Assembly: GCF_001282725.1 (NCBI RefSeq)
Contig: NZ_LN876586.1
Coordinates: 2,023-66,022 of the forward strand
Reading direction: 5' to 3'
Source: Inediibacterium massiliense
GTDB lineage: Bacteria; Bacillota; Clostridia; Peptostreptococcales; Thermotaleaceae
DNA: 64,000 nucleotides
A program made the position numbers and the translations under genes. Shown here piece by piece: positions 28,655-37,048 of this stretch. Below the pieces are notes generated by a model, which did no database searches, was not told the DNA's origin, and saw only the letters and a program-made list of their open reading frames with translations. Each line of letters opens with the position of its first letter. Within the stretch, counting starts at the first letter, position 1.

Positions 28655-31381
28655 GTGAAAAAATCATCAGGATTTTTATTAGGATTATTGGTCATAGGAG
28701 TGATTTTTGTACTGACTTCTTTTGGGACAATTATTCATTTTATTACTGATTATCAGTGGTTTTCCGAAGTAGGGTATACAAAAATATTTTTAACAAAACT
28801 TACTACACAATTTAAGATAGGAATTCCTTTCTTTATTGTACTTACTCTTTTTATTCATTTCTATTTACTGTCCATTAAAAGAAGCTATAACCAAAAAATT
28901 CATACATCTTATGTAGGAATAAGTGAAAAGAAAATAAACAGGATTATTCTAGGAATATCAGCGATCTTTTCCTTATTTGCAACCATTACAGTCAATAGCA
29001 GTTTATGGTTTGAGATTCTTAAATTTTTCAATGGAACAAATTTTAATATCAAAGATCCTATTTTTCATAATGATGTAGGTTTTTATATGTTTAAGCTTCC
29101 ATTGATTGAAAGAATGTACTATTTATCCATTAGTTTTATTATATTTTTAGGAATCCTTACAGTGATTTTGTATATGATTTTAGTAAGTGTGAAAAGGCCT
29201 ACTTTATTTGATGTAAATCATGATATGCAAGGTACTCCGAATAAAAGAATAGACATAGATAATCTAAAGCAGCTTTTTCATATTGCCTTTGGACAGATTA
29301 TTATTTTAGGAACGATTCTATTTGTTTTATTAGGAATAGGATATGTATTAAAAATGTATGATCTTTTGTATTCTCCTAGAGGAGTAGCTTATGGAGCGAG
29401 TTTTACAGATGTTCATGTAACCTTGTGGGTATACAGAATACAAATTGTTTTAGCAGGTATCTCAGCTGTATTATTTATAATAGGAGCAAAAGGGAAAAAG
29501 CTAAGATTAGCTCTTACAGGACCAGTCCTTATGGTTTTGATATCTATTTTAGGAAATGTAGCAGCTTTAGGAGTACAAAACTTTATTGTAGCTCCTGATG
29601 AAATTTCAAAAGAAAGAAAATATCTTGCGGATCATATTGATTATACCAACAAAGCTTATGGATTAGATGAAATAGAAAAAAAGAAGTTTACAGCAGAACA
29701 AAATCTAACAAAAGAAGATATTAAAGAAAATCAAGAGACTTTAAATAATATAAGAATTAATGATTATAGACCTACAAAACAATACTACAATCAAAGACAA
29801 GGAATTCGTCTTTATTATCAATTTCATGATGTAGATGTAGATCGATACAACATAGATGGAAAATTGACTCAAGTTTTTCTATCTCCAAGAGAAATAGATG
29901 AAAATAAAATAAGCAAACAATGGATCAATCAACACCTAAAATATACTCATGGGTATGGAGTAGCATTGTCTTCTGTACGTGATATTACAGATGAAGGTCA
30001 GCCAGATCTTTTGATCAAAGATATTCCTCCTCAATCATTGATAAAAGATTTACAAATTAAACAACCTCAAATTTATTTTGGAGAGCTTACCAATAATTAT
30101 GTTATTACCAATACAAAAGAAGAAGAATTCGATTATCCTAAAGGAGATGGGAATGCAGAAACTTTTTATAAGGGAAATGCAGGAATCAAATTAGGAGGAC
30201 TCAACAAAATTTTATATGCCATTAAAGAGGGAAGCTTTAAGATACTCATATCAGGAAATATTACAAAAGATAGTAAAATTTTACTTTATAGAAATATAGA
30301 AGAAAGAGCTAGAAAAATCGCACCTTTTATTTACTATGATGATGATCCTTATTTAGTAGTAGAAAATGGAAAAATCTCTTGGATATTAGATGGATATACT
30401 TTAAGTGGGAATTATCCTTATGCAAAGCCCTTTGGAGAAGATGATACAAATTATATTAGAAATTCAGTAAAAGTAGTAATAGATGCATATAATGGAGATA
30501 TTAAATATTATATATCTGATAAAAAAGACCCAGTGATCAAAACTATGGCAAAGATATTCCCTGATTTATTTGTAAGCATGGATCAAATGCCAAAGGAAAT
30601 TAAAAGTCATATAAGATACCCGCAAGCTTTCTTTGATATACAAGCAGATATCTATAAAACTTATCATATGAATGATATAGATGTATTTTATCAACAAGAG
30701 GATTTATGGGATATTGCCAATGAAATATATGATCGAGAAAAACAACAAATGGAATCTAACTATTTTGTTATGAAGCTTCCAGAAGAAGAAAAAGAGGAGT
30801 TTTTGCTTACGATTCCATATACACCAAAAAATAAACCAAACTTAACAGCTCTTTTAATGGCACGAAATGATGGAGAAAATTATGGAAAGCTCATTATTTA
30901 TACAATGCCAAAGCAAAAAAACATTTATGGACCTATGCAGATTGAGTCTAAAATTGATCAAGACACAAATATTTCTAAAGAATTTTCTTTATGGGGACAG
31001 AAGGGATCTACTTATATTAGAGGAAATGTAATGACCATCCCTATTGAGAACTCACTTTTATATGTAGAGACAATTTATTTAAAAGCAGATAATGAAAATA
31101 GCCTTCCAGAGGTAAAAAGAGTAGTTGTAGCTTATGGAGACAAGATTGCTTATGAAAGTACATTAGAAAAAGCTTTAGAGAGCTTATTTGGAGTAGAGGA
31201 AGAAATATCACCTACTATACCAACAAAAGAAGAAGAGGTAATGGATACAAAAGGATTGATTGTAAAGGCAAATGAATTATTTAAAAAGGCAGAAGAATCT
31301 CAAAGAAATGGAAATTGGGCAGAGTATGGGAAATACATTGATGAATTAAGAGGAGTTTTAGAAAAATTAAATCAAATGTAA
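28655..31381 (+). CDS. UPF0182 family large membrane protein
   Basis: A 908-residue protein of the UPF0182 (COG1615) family: seven membrane segments in the first 300 residues or so, then a large extracytoplasmic domain and an acidic C-terminal tail. Family landmarks such as DYQWFSEVGYTKIF, NDVGFYMFKLP and PQIYFGE are present. The start is GTG at 28655, six bases after AAGAGGTG; the GTG at 28646 lies within that site. Function is unknown. The gene is monocistronic. Its stop codon is the first codon of a duplicated target site around MITE copy C. Confidence 0.88.
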   Translation: MKKSSGFLLGLLVIGVIFVLTSFGTIIHFITDYQWFSEVGYTKIFLTKLTTQFKIGIPFFIVLTLFIHFYLLSIKRSYNQKIHTSYVGISEKKINRIILGISAIFSLFATITVNSSLWFEILKFFNGTNFNIKDPIFHNDVGFYMFKLPLIERMYYLSISFIIFLGILTVILYMILVSVKRPTLFDVNHDMQGTPNKRIDIDNLKQLFHIAFGQIIILGTILFVLLGIGYVLKMYDLLYSPRGVAYGASFTDVHVTLWVYRIQIVLAGISAVLFIIGAKGKKLRLALTGPVLMVLISILGNVAALGVQNFIVAPDEISKERKYLADHIDYTNKAYGLDEIEKKKFTAEQNLTKEDIKENQETLNNIRINDYRPTKQYYNQRQGIRLYYQFHDVDVDRYNIDGKLTQVFLSPREIDENKISKQWINQHLKYTHGYGVALSSVRDITDEGQPDLLIKDIPPQSLIKDLQIKQPQIYFGELTNNYVITNTKEEEFDYPKGDGNAETFYKGNAGIKLGGLNKILYAIKEGSFKILISGNITKDSKILLYRNIEERARKIAPFIYYDDDPYLVVENGKISWILDGYTLSGNYPYAKPFGEDDTNYIRNSVKVVIDAYNGDIKYYISDKKDPVIKTMAKIFPDLFVSMDQMPKEIKSHIRYPQAFFDIQADIYKTYHMNDIDVFYQQEDLWDIANEIYDREKQQMESNYFVMKLPEEEKEEFLLTIPYTPKNKPNLTALLMARNDGENYGKLIIYTMPKQKNIYGPMQIESKIDQDTNISKEFSLWGQKGSTYIRGNVMTIPIENSLLYVETIYLKADNENSLPEVKRVVVAYGDKIAYESTLEKALESLFGVEEEISPTIPTKEEEVMDTKGLIVKANELFKKAEESQRNGNWAEYGKYIDELRGVLEKLNQM

Positions 31382-31403
31382 AAGGGAATCCTATGGATTC
31401 CCT

Positions 31404-31605
31404 GATCTTGTAGACAAAGTCATAAAAAACGTCACTGATTTTCAAATTTGGAAAATATAAAGAAACGCTCGAAAATAGCATTACAAACTCGCTATGTTCA
31501 AACAGTGTAATGCTAATCATTTTCTTACTTATTCTATATTTTCACAAATTCTCAATAAATGTTCCGCATTTTATGACTTTGCTAAAATATACTTTGTATT
31601 TAGTA
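31404..31605 (+). mobile_element. MITE-like element copy C
   Basis: A 202-bp copy flanked by a perfect 25-bp direct repeat (31379-31403 and 31606-31630). The repeat contains a complete terminator hairpin (GGGAATCC/GGATTCCC), so the UPF0182 gene now has two copies of its terminator, one on each side of the element. The left duplicate starts at the TAA stop codon. Confidence 0.9.
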
Positions 31606-31634
31606 TAAAAGGGAATCCTATGGATTCCCTTTTA
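31606..31634. terminator. Bidirectional terminator, right-hand duplicate
   Basis: AAAAGGGAATCC, loop TAT, GGATTCCCTTTT: a 12-bp palindromic stem with A-run and T-run on either side, usable on both strands between convergent genes. An almost complete second copy is at 31379-31403. Confidence 0.85.
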
Positions 31635-31635
31635 A

Positions 31636-32253
31636 CTATATAAATAGAAAAATACTTAAAAGCTGTTGATAGACCATTTGAATAGGAGGCCCCATAATTT
31701 TGTCTATCATATTGGTAATAATCAGTAGTGCTAAAATAAATCTTCCTTTTGAAGCAATTTCATAATAGATAGGTTTATCCTTCATCCCTAATATTCCAAA
31801 TAAAATATGAGATCCATCTAGTGGCGGAATAGGAAGAAGGTTAAATACAAATAAAACTACATTGATCCATACAGTGTAATCAAAAACTTCCATGAAAGTA
31901 TTGTAAAAGTTACCTAACAAGGTAGCTGGAGTAATTTTCATAATGGTAAGAAAAAATATTGCAATGAGTAAATTCATCGCAGGGCCAGCTAAAGATACTA
32001 AAATATCATCTCTTTTGGGATTTTTAAAATTATTTTCATTAATATGAACAGGCTTTGCCCATCCAAAACCAGCTAAAAGAATAAATAAAAATCCGAAAGG
32101 GTCGATATGTACGCCTGGATTTAAAGAAAGCCTTCCTTCATCTTGTGGAGTATGATCTCCTAACCAAACAGCTACTTGTGCATGAGCATACTCATGAAAG
32201 GCAAATCCTATAATGATACCAGGAATAATTAAAAGTGTTTGTCTAATATCCAT
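31636..32253 (-). CDS. Site-2 protease family (M50) membrane protein
   Basis: A 205-residue polytopic zinc metalloprotease. The active-site helix has HEYAH (about residues 20-24) and the third ligand is in LLPIPPLDGSHI (about 140-151). The small size and the GDHTPQDEGRLSLNP segment match the rhomboid-like short M50 group found widely in Firmicutes, whose substrates are mostly unknown. A GGAGGA site precedes the ATG on the minus strand. It is convergent with the UPF0182 gene. Confidence 0.88.
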   Translation of the reverse strand: MDIRQTLLIIPGIIIGFAFHEYAHAQVAVWLGDHTPQDEGRLSLNPGVHIDPFGFLFILLAGFGWAKPVHINENNFKNPKRDDILVSLAGPAMNLLIAIFFLTIMKITPATLLGNFYNTFMEVFDYTVWINVVLFVFNLLPIPPLDGSHILFGILGMKDKPIYYEIASKGRFILALLIITNMIDKIMGPPIQMVYQQLLSIFLFI

Positions 32254-32378
32254 TCATTTCCTCCTTTATTGGACCAAAGTATATGTATATATTATACCAA
32301 AAGATAAGATTGAAAAACACTTGCTTATGAAAAAACATATATTTTCATGAGAGGACATGACAAAGTCTATTTTAGGAG

Positions 32379-32407
32379 TTGAAGAATTTATAAATATTGT
32401 TTATAAT
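32379..32407 (+). promoter_or_regulatory. Promoter of the THF riboswitch-folT unit
   Basis: TTGAAG (32379-32384), 17-bp spacer, TATAAT (32402-32407), ending 27 bases before the riboswitch. Confidence 0.75.
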
Positions 32408-32434
32408 ATACTCAAAATATAAAATTGCAATAAA

Positions 32435-32575
32435 GGCAGAGTAGGTATTTGTGCGTCAAGTGCTAAAAGAACGGGAAGTTGTCTTTTAGACGAAGAGCAA
32501 AATTTAGCTTGCGATACATTCACCGCATTCCGCTGCCGCAAAAGGGTTTATTCTTTCTTTTGCCGGCATATTGCA
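32435..32575 (+). promoter_or_regulatory. Tetrahydrofolate (THF) riboswitch
   Basis: The aptamer (32435-32537) carries the conserved parts of the THF class: GGCAGAGTAGG, GTGCGTCAAGTG, GAACGGGAAGTTGTC...GACGAA, and CACCGCATTCCGCTGCC closing the P1 stem with GGCAG. A following hairpin (GCCGCAAAAG with CTTTTGCCGGC, 32535-32575) uses the 3' strand of P1 and is therefore mutually exclusive with the aptamer. It lies upstream of folT, its commonest partner. Confidence 0.92.
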
Positions 32576-32592
32576 GGAAAAGGAGGAGTAAA

Positions 32593-33114
32593 ATGAAAAA
32601 GTCACAGAAGTTAGTGTATTTGAGTTTACTAGTATCCATAGAGATTGTGCTAACTAGGTTTTTTGCTATTGAAACCCCTATTATTAGAATTGGGTTTGGT
32701 TTTTTACCTGTAGCTATGTGTGGAGCTATATTTGGACCAGTTTCAGCAGGACTAACTGCAGCAGTAGCAGATATTTTGGGAATGATGATTTTTCCAAAGG
32801 GGGCTTATTTTCCAGGTTTTACTTTAAGCGCTTTTTTGGGAGGAACGATTTATGGAGTATTTCTTTATCAAAAAGAAGTAAATTTAAAAAGAGTAAGTAT
32901 AGCTGTTTTTGTAATTACAATATTTGTTAATTTGTTTTTAAATACTTGTTGGTTAAGTATGATTACAGGAAAAGCGGCACAAATTTTAATGATTCCAAGA
33001 TTAAAAAAAGAAATTATTATGTTTCCAATTCATGTATATTTAATTTTTACAGTATATAAGTCTATGGATAAAATAGGAATATTTTTTCCAAAGCTAAATC
33101 ATAAAACGAAGTAA
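32593..33114 (+). CDS. folT: Folate ECF transporter S component FolT
   Basis: A 173-residue, six-helix S component that binds folate and works with a shared energy-coupling module (EcfT and two ATPases) encoded elsewhere. The segment ETPIIRIGFGFLPVAMCGAIFGP is the FolT-type substrate region (written here in part: RIGFGFLPV). ATG at 32593 follows AAAGGAGGA; longer versions of the frame run into the riboswitch. Control by a THF riboswitch independently supports folate as the substrate. Confidence 0.93.
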   Translation: MKKSQKLVYLSLLVSIEIVLTRFFAIETPIIRIGFGFLPVAMCGAIFGPVSAGLTAAVADILGMMIFPKGAYFPGFTLSAFLGGTIYGVFLYQKEVNLKRVSIAVFVITIFVNLFLNTCWLSMITGKAAQILMIPRLKKEIIMFPIHVYLIFTVYKSMDKIGIFFPKLNHKTK

Positions 33115-33166
33115 TATAAGACGTAAAATCATTATATAGATTCACATTGATAAAATTATTGGAATG

Positions 33167-33233
33167 AAAAAAAGAACCTTATTTGATTTAATGGTAGTAT
33201 GATCATACCTTAGTCAAGGGAGGTTCTTTTTGA
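33167..33233. repeat. About 65-bp palindromic element, copy 1
   Basis: A-run GAACC (to 33178) pairs with GGTTC T-run (33222-33231), 10-bp outer stem, with an interior of about 43 bases including AATGGTAGTAT. The reverse complement of 41761-41826 matches it over its whole length with about a dozen differences. It can serve as a terminator for folT, but the shared interior shows it is a dispersed element. Confidence 0.75.
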
Positions 33234-33352
33234 TTTACTATAATAATACAACAATTTTTGAAAAAAACTCCATGTTATTGTAAAATGTGTTAATTTCAAA
33301 ATTATCTAAAAGAGTAAAAGGAGATAACTACGAAAGAAAGGGGAATAAGATT

Positions 33353-33913
33353 ATGGATAATTCAAAGCATTTACCAAAAGGTACATTATTCTTAATTAGT
33401 ATATTTATAATTATATTTATATTAGATAAAATAGTACTTAAAGGAATATTATTTGAATGGGGTGCTCTAAAAAAAGATGCAGTATTAATAAAAAGGGAAT
33501 ATTGGAGGGTTATAACTGCATCGTTTTTTCATGGAGGAATTATCCATATATTAGCAAATATAATAGGTTTGTATTGTGTAGGTCGATTATTAGAAAGAGA
33601 AATTGGGAGTGTTGGATTAAATAGTATATTTATAATTGGAAATATTATAACTAATATACTATTTATGGTTACATACTCTTTTGAGTCGTCTATTGGAGGA
33701 TCCCCAGGGATTTATGCATTGATAGGTGTTGTTTTGATACTATGCTTTAAAGAAAAAAAGCTTTTAGAAACATATTTACACAATAGAGAATTGGATTCGT
33801 TAATAGTTTATTTTATTGCAGGCAATTTCAAAGGATTAGATGCATTATTTGTTCATTCGGTAGGATTTTCTACTGGTATTATAATTAGTATGCTATGCAG
33901 CAAGGTACGTTAA
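33353..33913 (+). CDS. Rhomboid family intramembrane serine protease
   Basis: A 186-residue membrane protein with six predicted helices. The family pattern is present: WRVITASFFHGGIIHILANIIG (loop 1 and helix 2, given in part: HGGIIHILAN), the nucleophile in GGSPG (Ser117) and the catalytic histidine His168 in FVHSVGFSTG, about 51 residues later as usual. ATG at 33353 has GAAAGGGG before it; the longer frame has no ribosome site. Natural substrates are unknown. It stands alone and is the first gene after palindromic element copy 1. Confidence 0.85.
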   Translation: MDNSKHLPKGTLFLISIFIIIFILDKIVLKGILFEWGALKKDAVLIKREYWRVITASFFHGGIIHILANIIGLYCVGRLLEREIGSVGLNSIFIIGNIITNILFMVTYSFESSIGGSPGIYALIGVVLILCFKEKKLLETYLHNRELDSLIVYFIAGNFKGLDALFVHSVGFSTGIIISMLCSKVR

Positions 33914-34170
33914 TTTAAAATAGTTCCAACACAAAATAGTTGTAAGTTAGTTGCACATAAAAGTTTTTAGTAGGGGTAATGAGACGGTAGTTGTTACCAA
34001 AGGAACACTCAATTATATTTTTAAATAACAATCAGCTATACATATTGAAATTACTATATTTTTACTTTGATACTTTCTAAAATTTTGAAAAAACTAAGAT
34101 TTGTCATAGATTACTTTAAAATAGAGTTATGATAAACTCAAAAATAAGTTTTCGCCAATATAAGAATTTT

Positions 34171-34219
34171 AAAAAAGCACAGTCAAGCTATTTTAATTAC
34201 TTGACTGTGCTTTTTTATT
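34171..34219 (+). terminator. Strong hairpin in the 33914-34426 intergenic region
   Basis: A perfect 17-bp stem (34171-34187 with 34200-34216), 12-nt loop and T-run. It lies 258 bases after the rhomboid gene. The rest of this 0.5-kb gap shows no gene or recognisable RNA; a promoter for the small protein at 34427 should lie after 34220. Confidence 0.75.
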
Positions 34220-34426
34220 TGTCAAAATGTTTATTGTGTAAAATGGAGTTTTCCTTCTATAACAGCTACCGTCCTATTATCCACTAATGTGGTTAGGTCA
34301 ATTATCTGATCGAGGCAAGGAACTTAAAAGGATTAATACTAAACGTGTACGTCTGCTACATCTGAATATTTATTTGAATTTATACAAATACTATTTTTGA
34401 ATATATTATTAAAGGAGGTGTCATAT

Positions 34427-34603
34427 ATGCCGGGAAAAGCTAAACAATACGTTGACCAAGGTATGTCATCAGTGCAAAGTACTGTTAACACATTACAACA
34501 AGCACTTAATTCTGCGGAAAAACCAGACAACAAAAACAAGATTCAACAAGCAATAAATTCACTTAATTCTGCAAATCAACAATTATCTGGGTATCAAGAT
34601 TAG
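34427..34603 (+). CDS. Small hydrophilic protein, 58 residues, unknown
   Basis: Begins MPGKAKQYVDQGM behind an optimal AAAGGAGGTG site (34411-34420), which picks the ATG at 34427. The sequence is rich in Gln, Asn and Ser, lacks Cys and Trp, has no signal peptide or membrane segment, and reads as two amphipathic helices separated by KPDNKNK. The strong ribosome site and a 16-bp terminator just after the stop suggest a well-expressed, free-standing gene. I do not recognise the family. Confidence 0.7.
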   Translation: MPGKAKQYVDQGMSSVQSTVNTLQQALNSAEKPDNKNKIQQAINSLNSANQQLSGYQD

Positions 34604-34640
34604 TAAGTATCTAAATCAATTTTTTATTAAAACCTATTAA

Positions 34641-34680
34641 AAACACTTTACTCTGACTTACTCAGAGTAAAGTGTTTCTT
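34641..34680 (+). terminator. Terminator of the small protein gene
   Basis: A perfect 16-bp stem (34641-34656 with 34662-34677), 5-nt loop, short T-rich tail. Confidence 0.8.
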
Positions 34681-34835
34681 CATATGCGTCCACAGTATGG
34701 GTTCTTATAACTTATGCAGTGATGTCTTAGTGATTCAGGAGTTCTTATACTATGATAAAATAAGTAATACGCAGTTGTAGAAAAATACAAAGCAAATATT
34801 AATCCAGTATTGATTTATGACAATTACCTGATATT

Positions 34836-35321
34836 CTAAGTATAAATTAATGAATGAATTTCCTTTGGAATAGCGACCTTTGGTAGTTCACCATCCATAC
34901 CTAAATAATAATGTCTTATTGGATTTAGGTTTTCATTTAACTCATATACAAGAGGTATTCCAGTAGGAATGTTTAAAGTTGAAACTCCATCATCAGGTAT
35001 GTTGTCTAAATATCTTACTAAAGCTCTTAAAGTATTACCATGAGCAGATATAATCACTTTTTTCCCTGATTTAATAGAAGGTGCAATAGTATTATGCCAA
35101 TAGACTAACACTCTCTTTTCTGTATTATTAAGATTTTCTGTAAGAGGAATGTCTGAGGTTCTCAAATCTTTATATTTTAATTCTAGACCAGGATATCTTT
35201 TATCTGTCTTTTCTATTGCGGGAGGTGTGACATATACAGACCTTCTCCATTTGTTAACCGGTTCTTCTCCATATTTTTTAGATGTTTCTTCCTTATCTAG
35301 ACCTTGAAGTGCACCAAATGG
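34836..35321 (-). pseudogene. gpmA: Truncated 2,3-bisphosphoglycerate-dependent phosphoglycerate mutase
   Basis: Only the C-terminal two-thirds remain, about 160 residues of a normal 230-250. The segments [24 protein letters not shown] and [17 protein letters not shown] (second catalytic histidine) are clear matches. The first 85 or so residues, including the phosphorylated histidine in the RHG motif, are missing. The homology stops within about 10 bases of the end of TCAGGGACGG repeat R1 (from 35324). The apparent ATG is created at the junction. The product would be inactive. Confidence 0.85.
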
Positions 35322-35323
35322 CA

Positions 35324-35460
35324 TCAGGGACGGTTAAGAACTTTTATTATTTATAAAATTCAAATGAAATGTTTTTAGGGGTTAGGTTAATGGGGTTTAT
35401 AATGAAAAAAAAGCATTAACCGTCCCTGAGATTCCTGAGATTCTGAGATTCCTGAGATTT
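35324..35460. repeat. TCAGGGACGG repeat, copy R1
   Basis: 106 bp (35324-35429) bounded by a perfect 14-bp inverted repeat, TCAGGGACGGTTAA and TTAACCGTCCCTGA. The core is shared with three further copies (GGGGTTAGGTTAATGGGG). Beyond the right end, CCTGAGATT-like units iterate to 35460. It lies between the gpmA fragment and the stalk-protein gene. Confidence 0.85.
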
Positions 35461-35500
35461 ATTTAAAAATCTTTATCTACTATGAAAATAATATCAAAGA

Positions 35501-35528
35501 AAAAACTTGACTTATTATAGTCAAGTCT
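35501..35528 (-). terminator. Terminator of the stalk-domain protein gene
   Basis: On the minus strand, ACTTGACT pairs with AGTCAAGT (35526-35519 with 35512-35505) and is followed by a T-run. Confidence 0.8.
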
Positions 35529-35541
35529 ATTCACAGGTTGC

Positions 35542-36576
35542 TCATTCATTTAGATGAATAATAACAGTCTGTGTCTCTTCATTCCAATCTACTTTAGCCC
35601 CTAGCCATTCAGAAGCATATCTTACTGGAATAAATGTTCTTCCTTCTTTGATCTCTGGAGTAGTATCCATATATACTTCTTGTCCGTTTCGTAGAGCTTT
35701 AGGGCTACCAATAATCATATCTACTCTATTATTTCCTTTGATACCCCATACTTTTCTTTCATTTGGATTTGTAAAGTCATAATCTACCTCTGCCCCTAGA
35801 GCTTCAAAGATTGCCCTAAATGGAATCATTGTTCTACCATTTCTTAAATATGGAGGTACATCAACATTTACCTTTATTCCATTTACTTCAACTGTTAGTT
35901 CTTTTGGTGTTGTAACTTGTGGTACTTCTCCAACTGGTTTTCCTGTTTTTACATCTATTCCATCAAATACTTTACAATTATTTTTATATGCAAAATCTTG
36001 TATTTTTTTAATTGCTTCTTGTTCTGAAACATTAATTTTGTTCAGTCCTAAAACTTCACGATAAATATTCACTTCTTCTAATGCAGTTACTTCTGGAATC
36101 TTTCTTTGTTCACTTTTTTTATTAAGTTCTCTTAATCTTTCCATGTGATCAATATTTCCTGCCATATTTACATATTCTGTTTTTTCTATAGGAACACCAT
36201 CAATAGAATAGATACTTTCTACTGCATAATCATACCATAGATTAATAACTGCTTCTTTCATAATTACTTTATTCATTGCTTCATCTAGTTTTTCATTGCC
36301 TGTAAATTTTTGCACTTTCGTATCTCTTTGTACTTCTCTTACGAGATAACTATTTTTACCATCTGGTACATGATTGTCGTATATTTTATAAACAATCTCT
36401 CCAATTTTAACAAAATCTTTTGACGCTTCTGTTGGCAACGGTGTTGATACATAAGTTCTATCATTTGCAGGGTGTGTTGGATCTTTGACGATATTATCTG
36501 CAAAGACAGGGATTGCCATAGTGCTAACAATTAATGCTGTTACTAACATTCGTTTTAAAGTCTTATGTTTTGCCAT
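35542..36576 (-). CDS. Secreted protein with copper amine oxidase N-terminal-like (stalk) domain
   Basis: A 344-residue protein with a signal peptide (about residues 1-26, ending VFADN), a central helical region without recognised domain (about 30-220) and a C-terminal copper amine oxidase N-terminal-like domain. That domain has the repeated signature GRTMIPFRAIFEALGAEVDY and GRTFIPVRYASEWLGAKVDW. In Clostridia such domains are common on secreted proteins and do not imply oxidase activity. It is the only minus-strand member of a run of three extracytoplasmic proteins separated by repeats R1-R4. Function unknown. Confidence 0.85.
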   Translation of the reverse strand: MAKHKTLKRMLVTALIVSTMAIPVFADNIVKDPTHPANDRTYVSTPLPTEASKDFVKIGEIVYKIYDNHVPDGKNSYLVREVQRDTKVQKFTGNEKLDEAMNKVIMKEAVINLWYDYAVESIYSIDGVPIEKTEYVNMAGNIDHMERLRELNKKSEQRKIPEVTALEEVNIYREVLGLNKINVSEQEAIKKIQDFAYKNNCKVFDGIDVKTGKPVGEVPQVTTPKELTVEVNGIKVNVDVPPYLRNGRTMIPFRAIFEALGAEVDYDFTNPNERKVWGIKGNNRVDMIIGSPKALRNGQEVYMDTTPEIKEGRTFIPVRYASEWLGAKVDWNEETQTVIIHLNE

Positions 36577-36747
36577 GTTCCTTCCTCCTTTTATTGTTGT
36601 TTGAATTTTTAATTACCTTATATATTAATAAATATAGGTTTTTCTAGCAATGTCAAGGTATTTTGGTATATATTAGAAAGTATTTCACGCACTAGATATT
36701 ATACAGTATTTTGTAGAAATTTGTAATAGAAGATTACAAATTACACA

Positions 36748-36965
36748 TCAGGGACGGTTAAGAACTTTTAGGCATTAGTTTTATTATTTATAAAATTCAA
36801 ATGAGACATTTTTAGGGGTTAGGTTAATGGGGTTTATAATGAAGAAAAAGCATTAACTGGGTTAAGATTACTGGTGATCTAGGAGATTAATTAATACCTA
36901 AACATACATTTGAGGAATAGTTGAAAGTTAAATAGAAGTATATAACTATATGAAAAATTTACAAA
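36748..36965. repeat. TCAGGGACGG repeat, copy R2, with extended right flank
   Basis: Starts TCAGGGACGGTTAA (36748-36761), carries a short insertion (GGCATTAG) near 36770, then the family core. The right inverted repeat is replaced by GGGTTAAGATTACTGGTGAT and about 100 more bases that are almost identical in R3. It lies in the 472-bp region upstream of the WG-repeat lipoprotein; nothing else was recognised there. Confidence 0.8.
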
Positions 36966-37048
36966 AAATGTTAAAATGAATTTGGATAGTTTATACGCTA
37001 AACTAATGGTTAGTACTTATTAACATTATTAAAGGAGGTATTTAGACA

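Noticed and set aside
33167-33233. Plain folT terminator
   Set aside because: It may work as one, but the full-length match with 41761-41826, including the loop region, shows it is a repeated element.
35542-36576. Copper amine oxidase activity
   Set aside because: Only the N-terminal stalk-like domain is present; no catalytic domain or topaquinone site exists.
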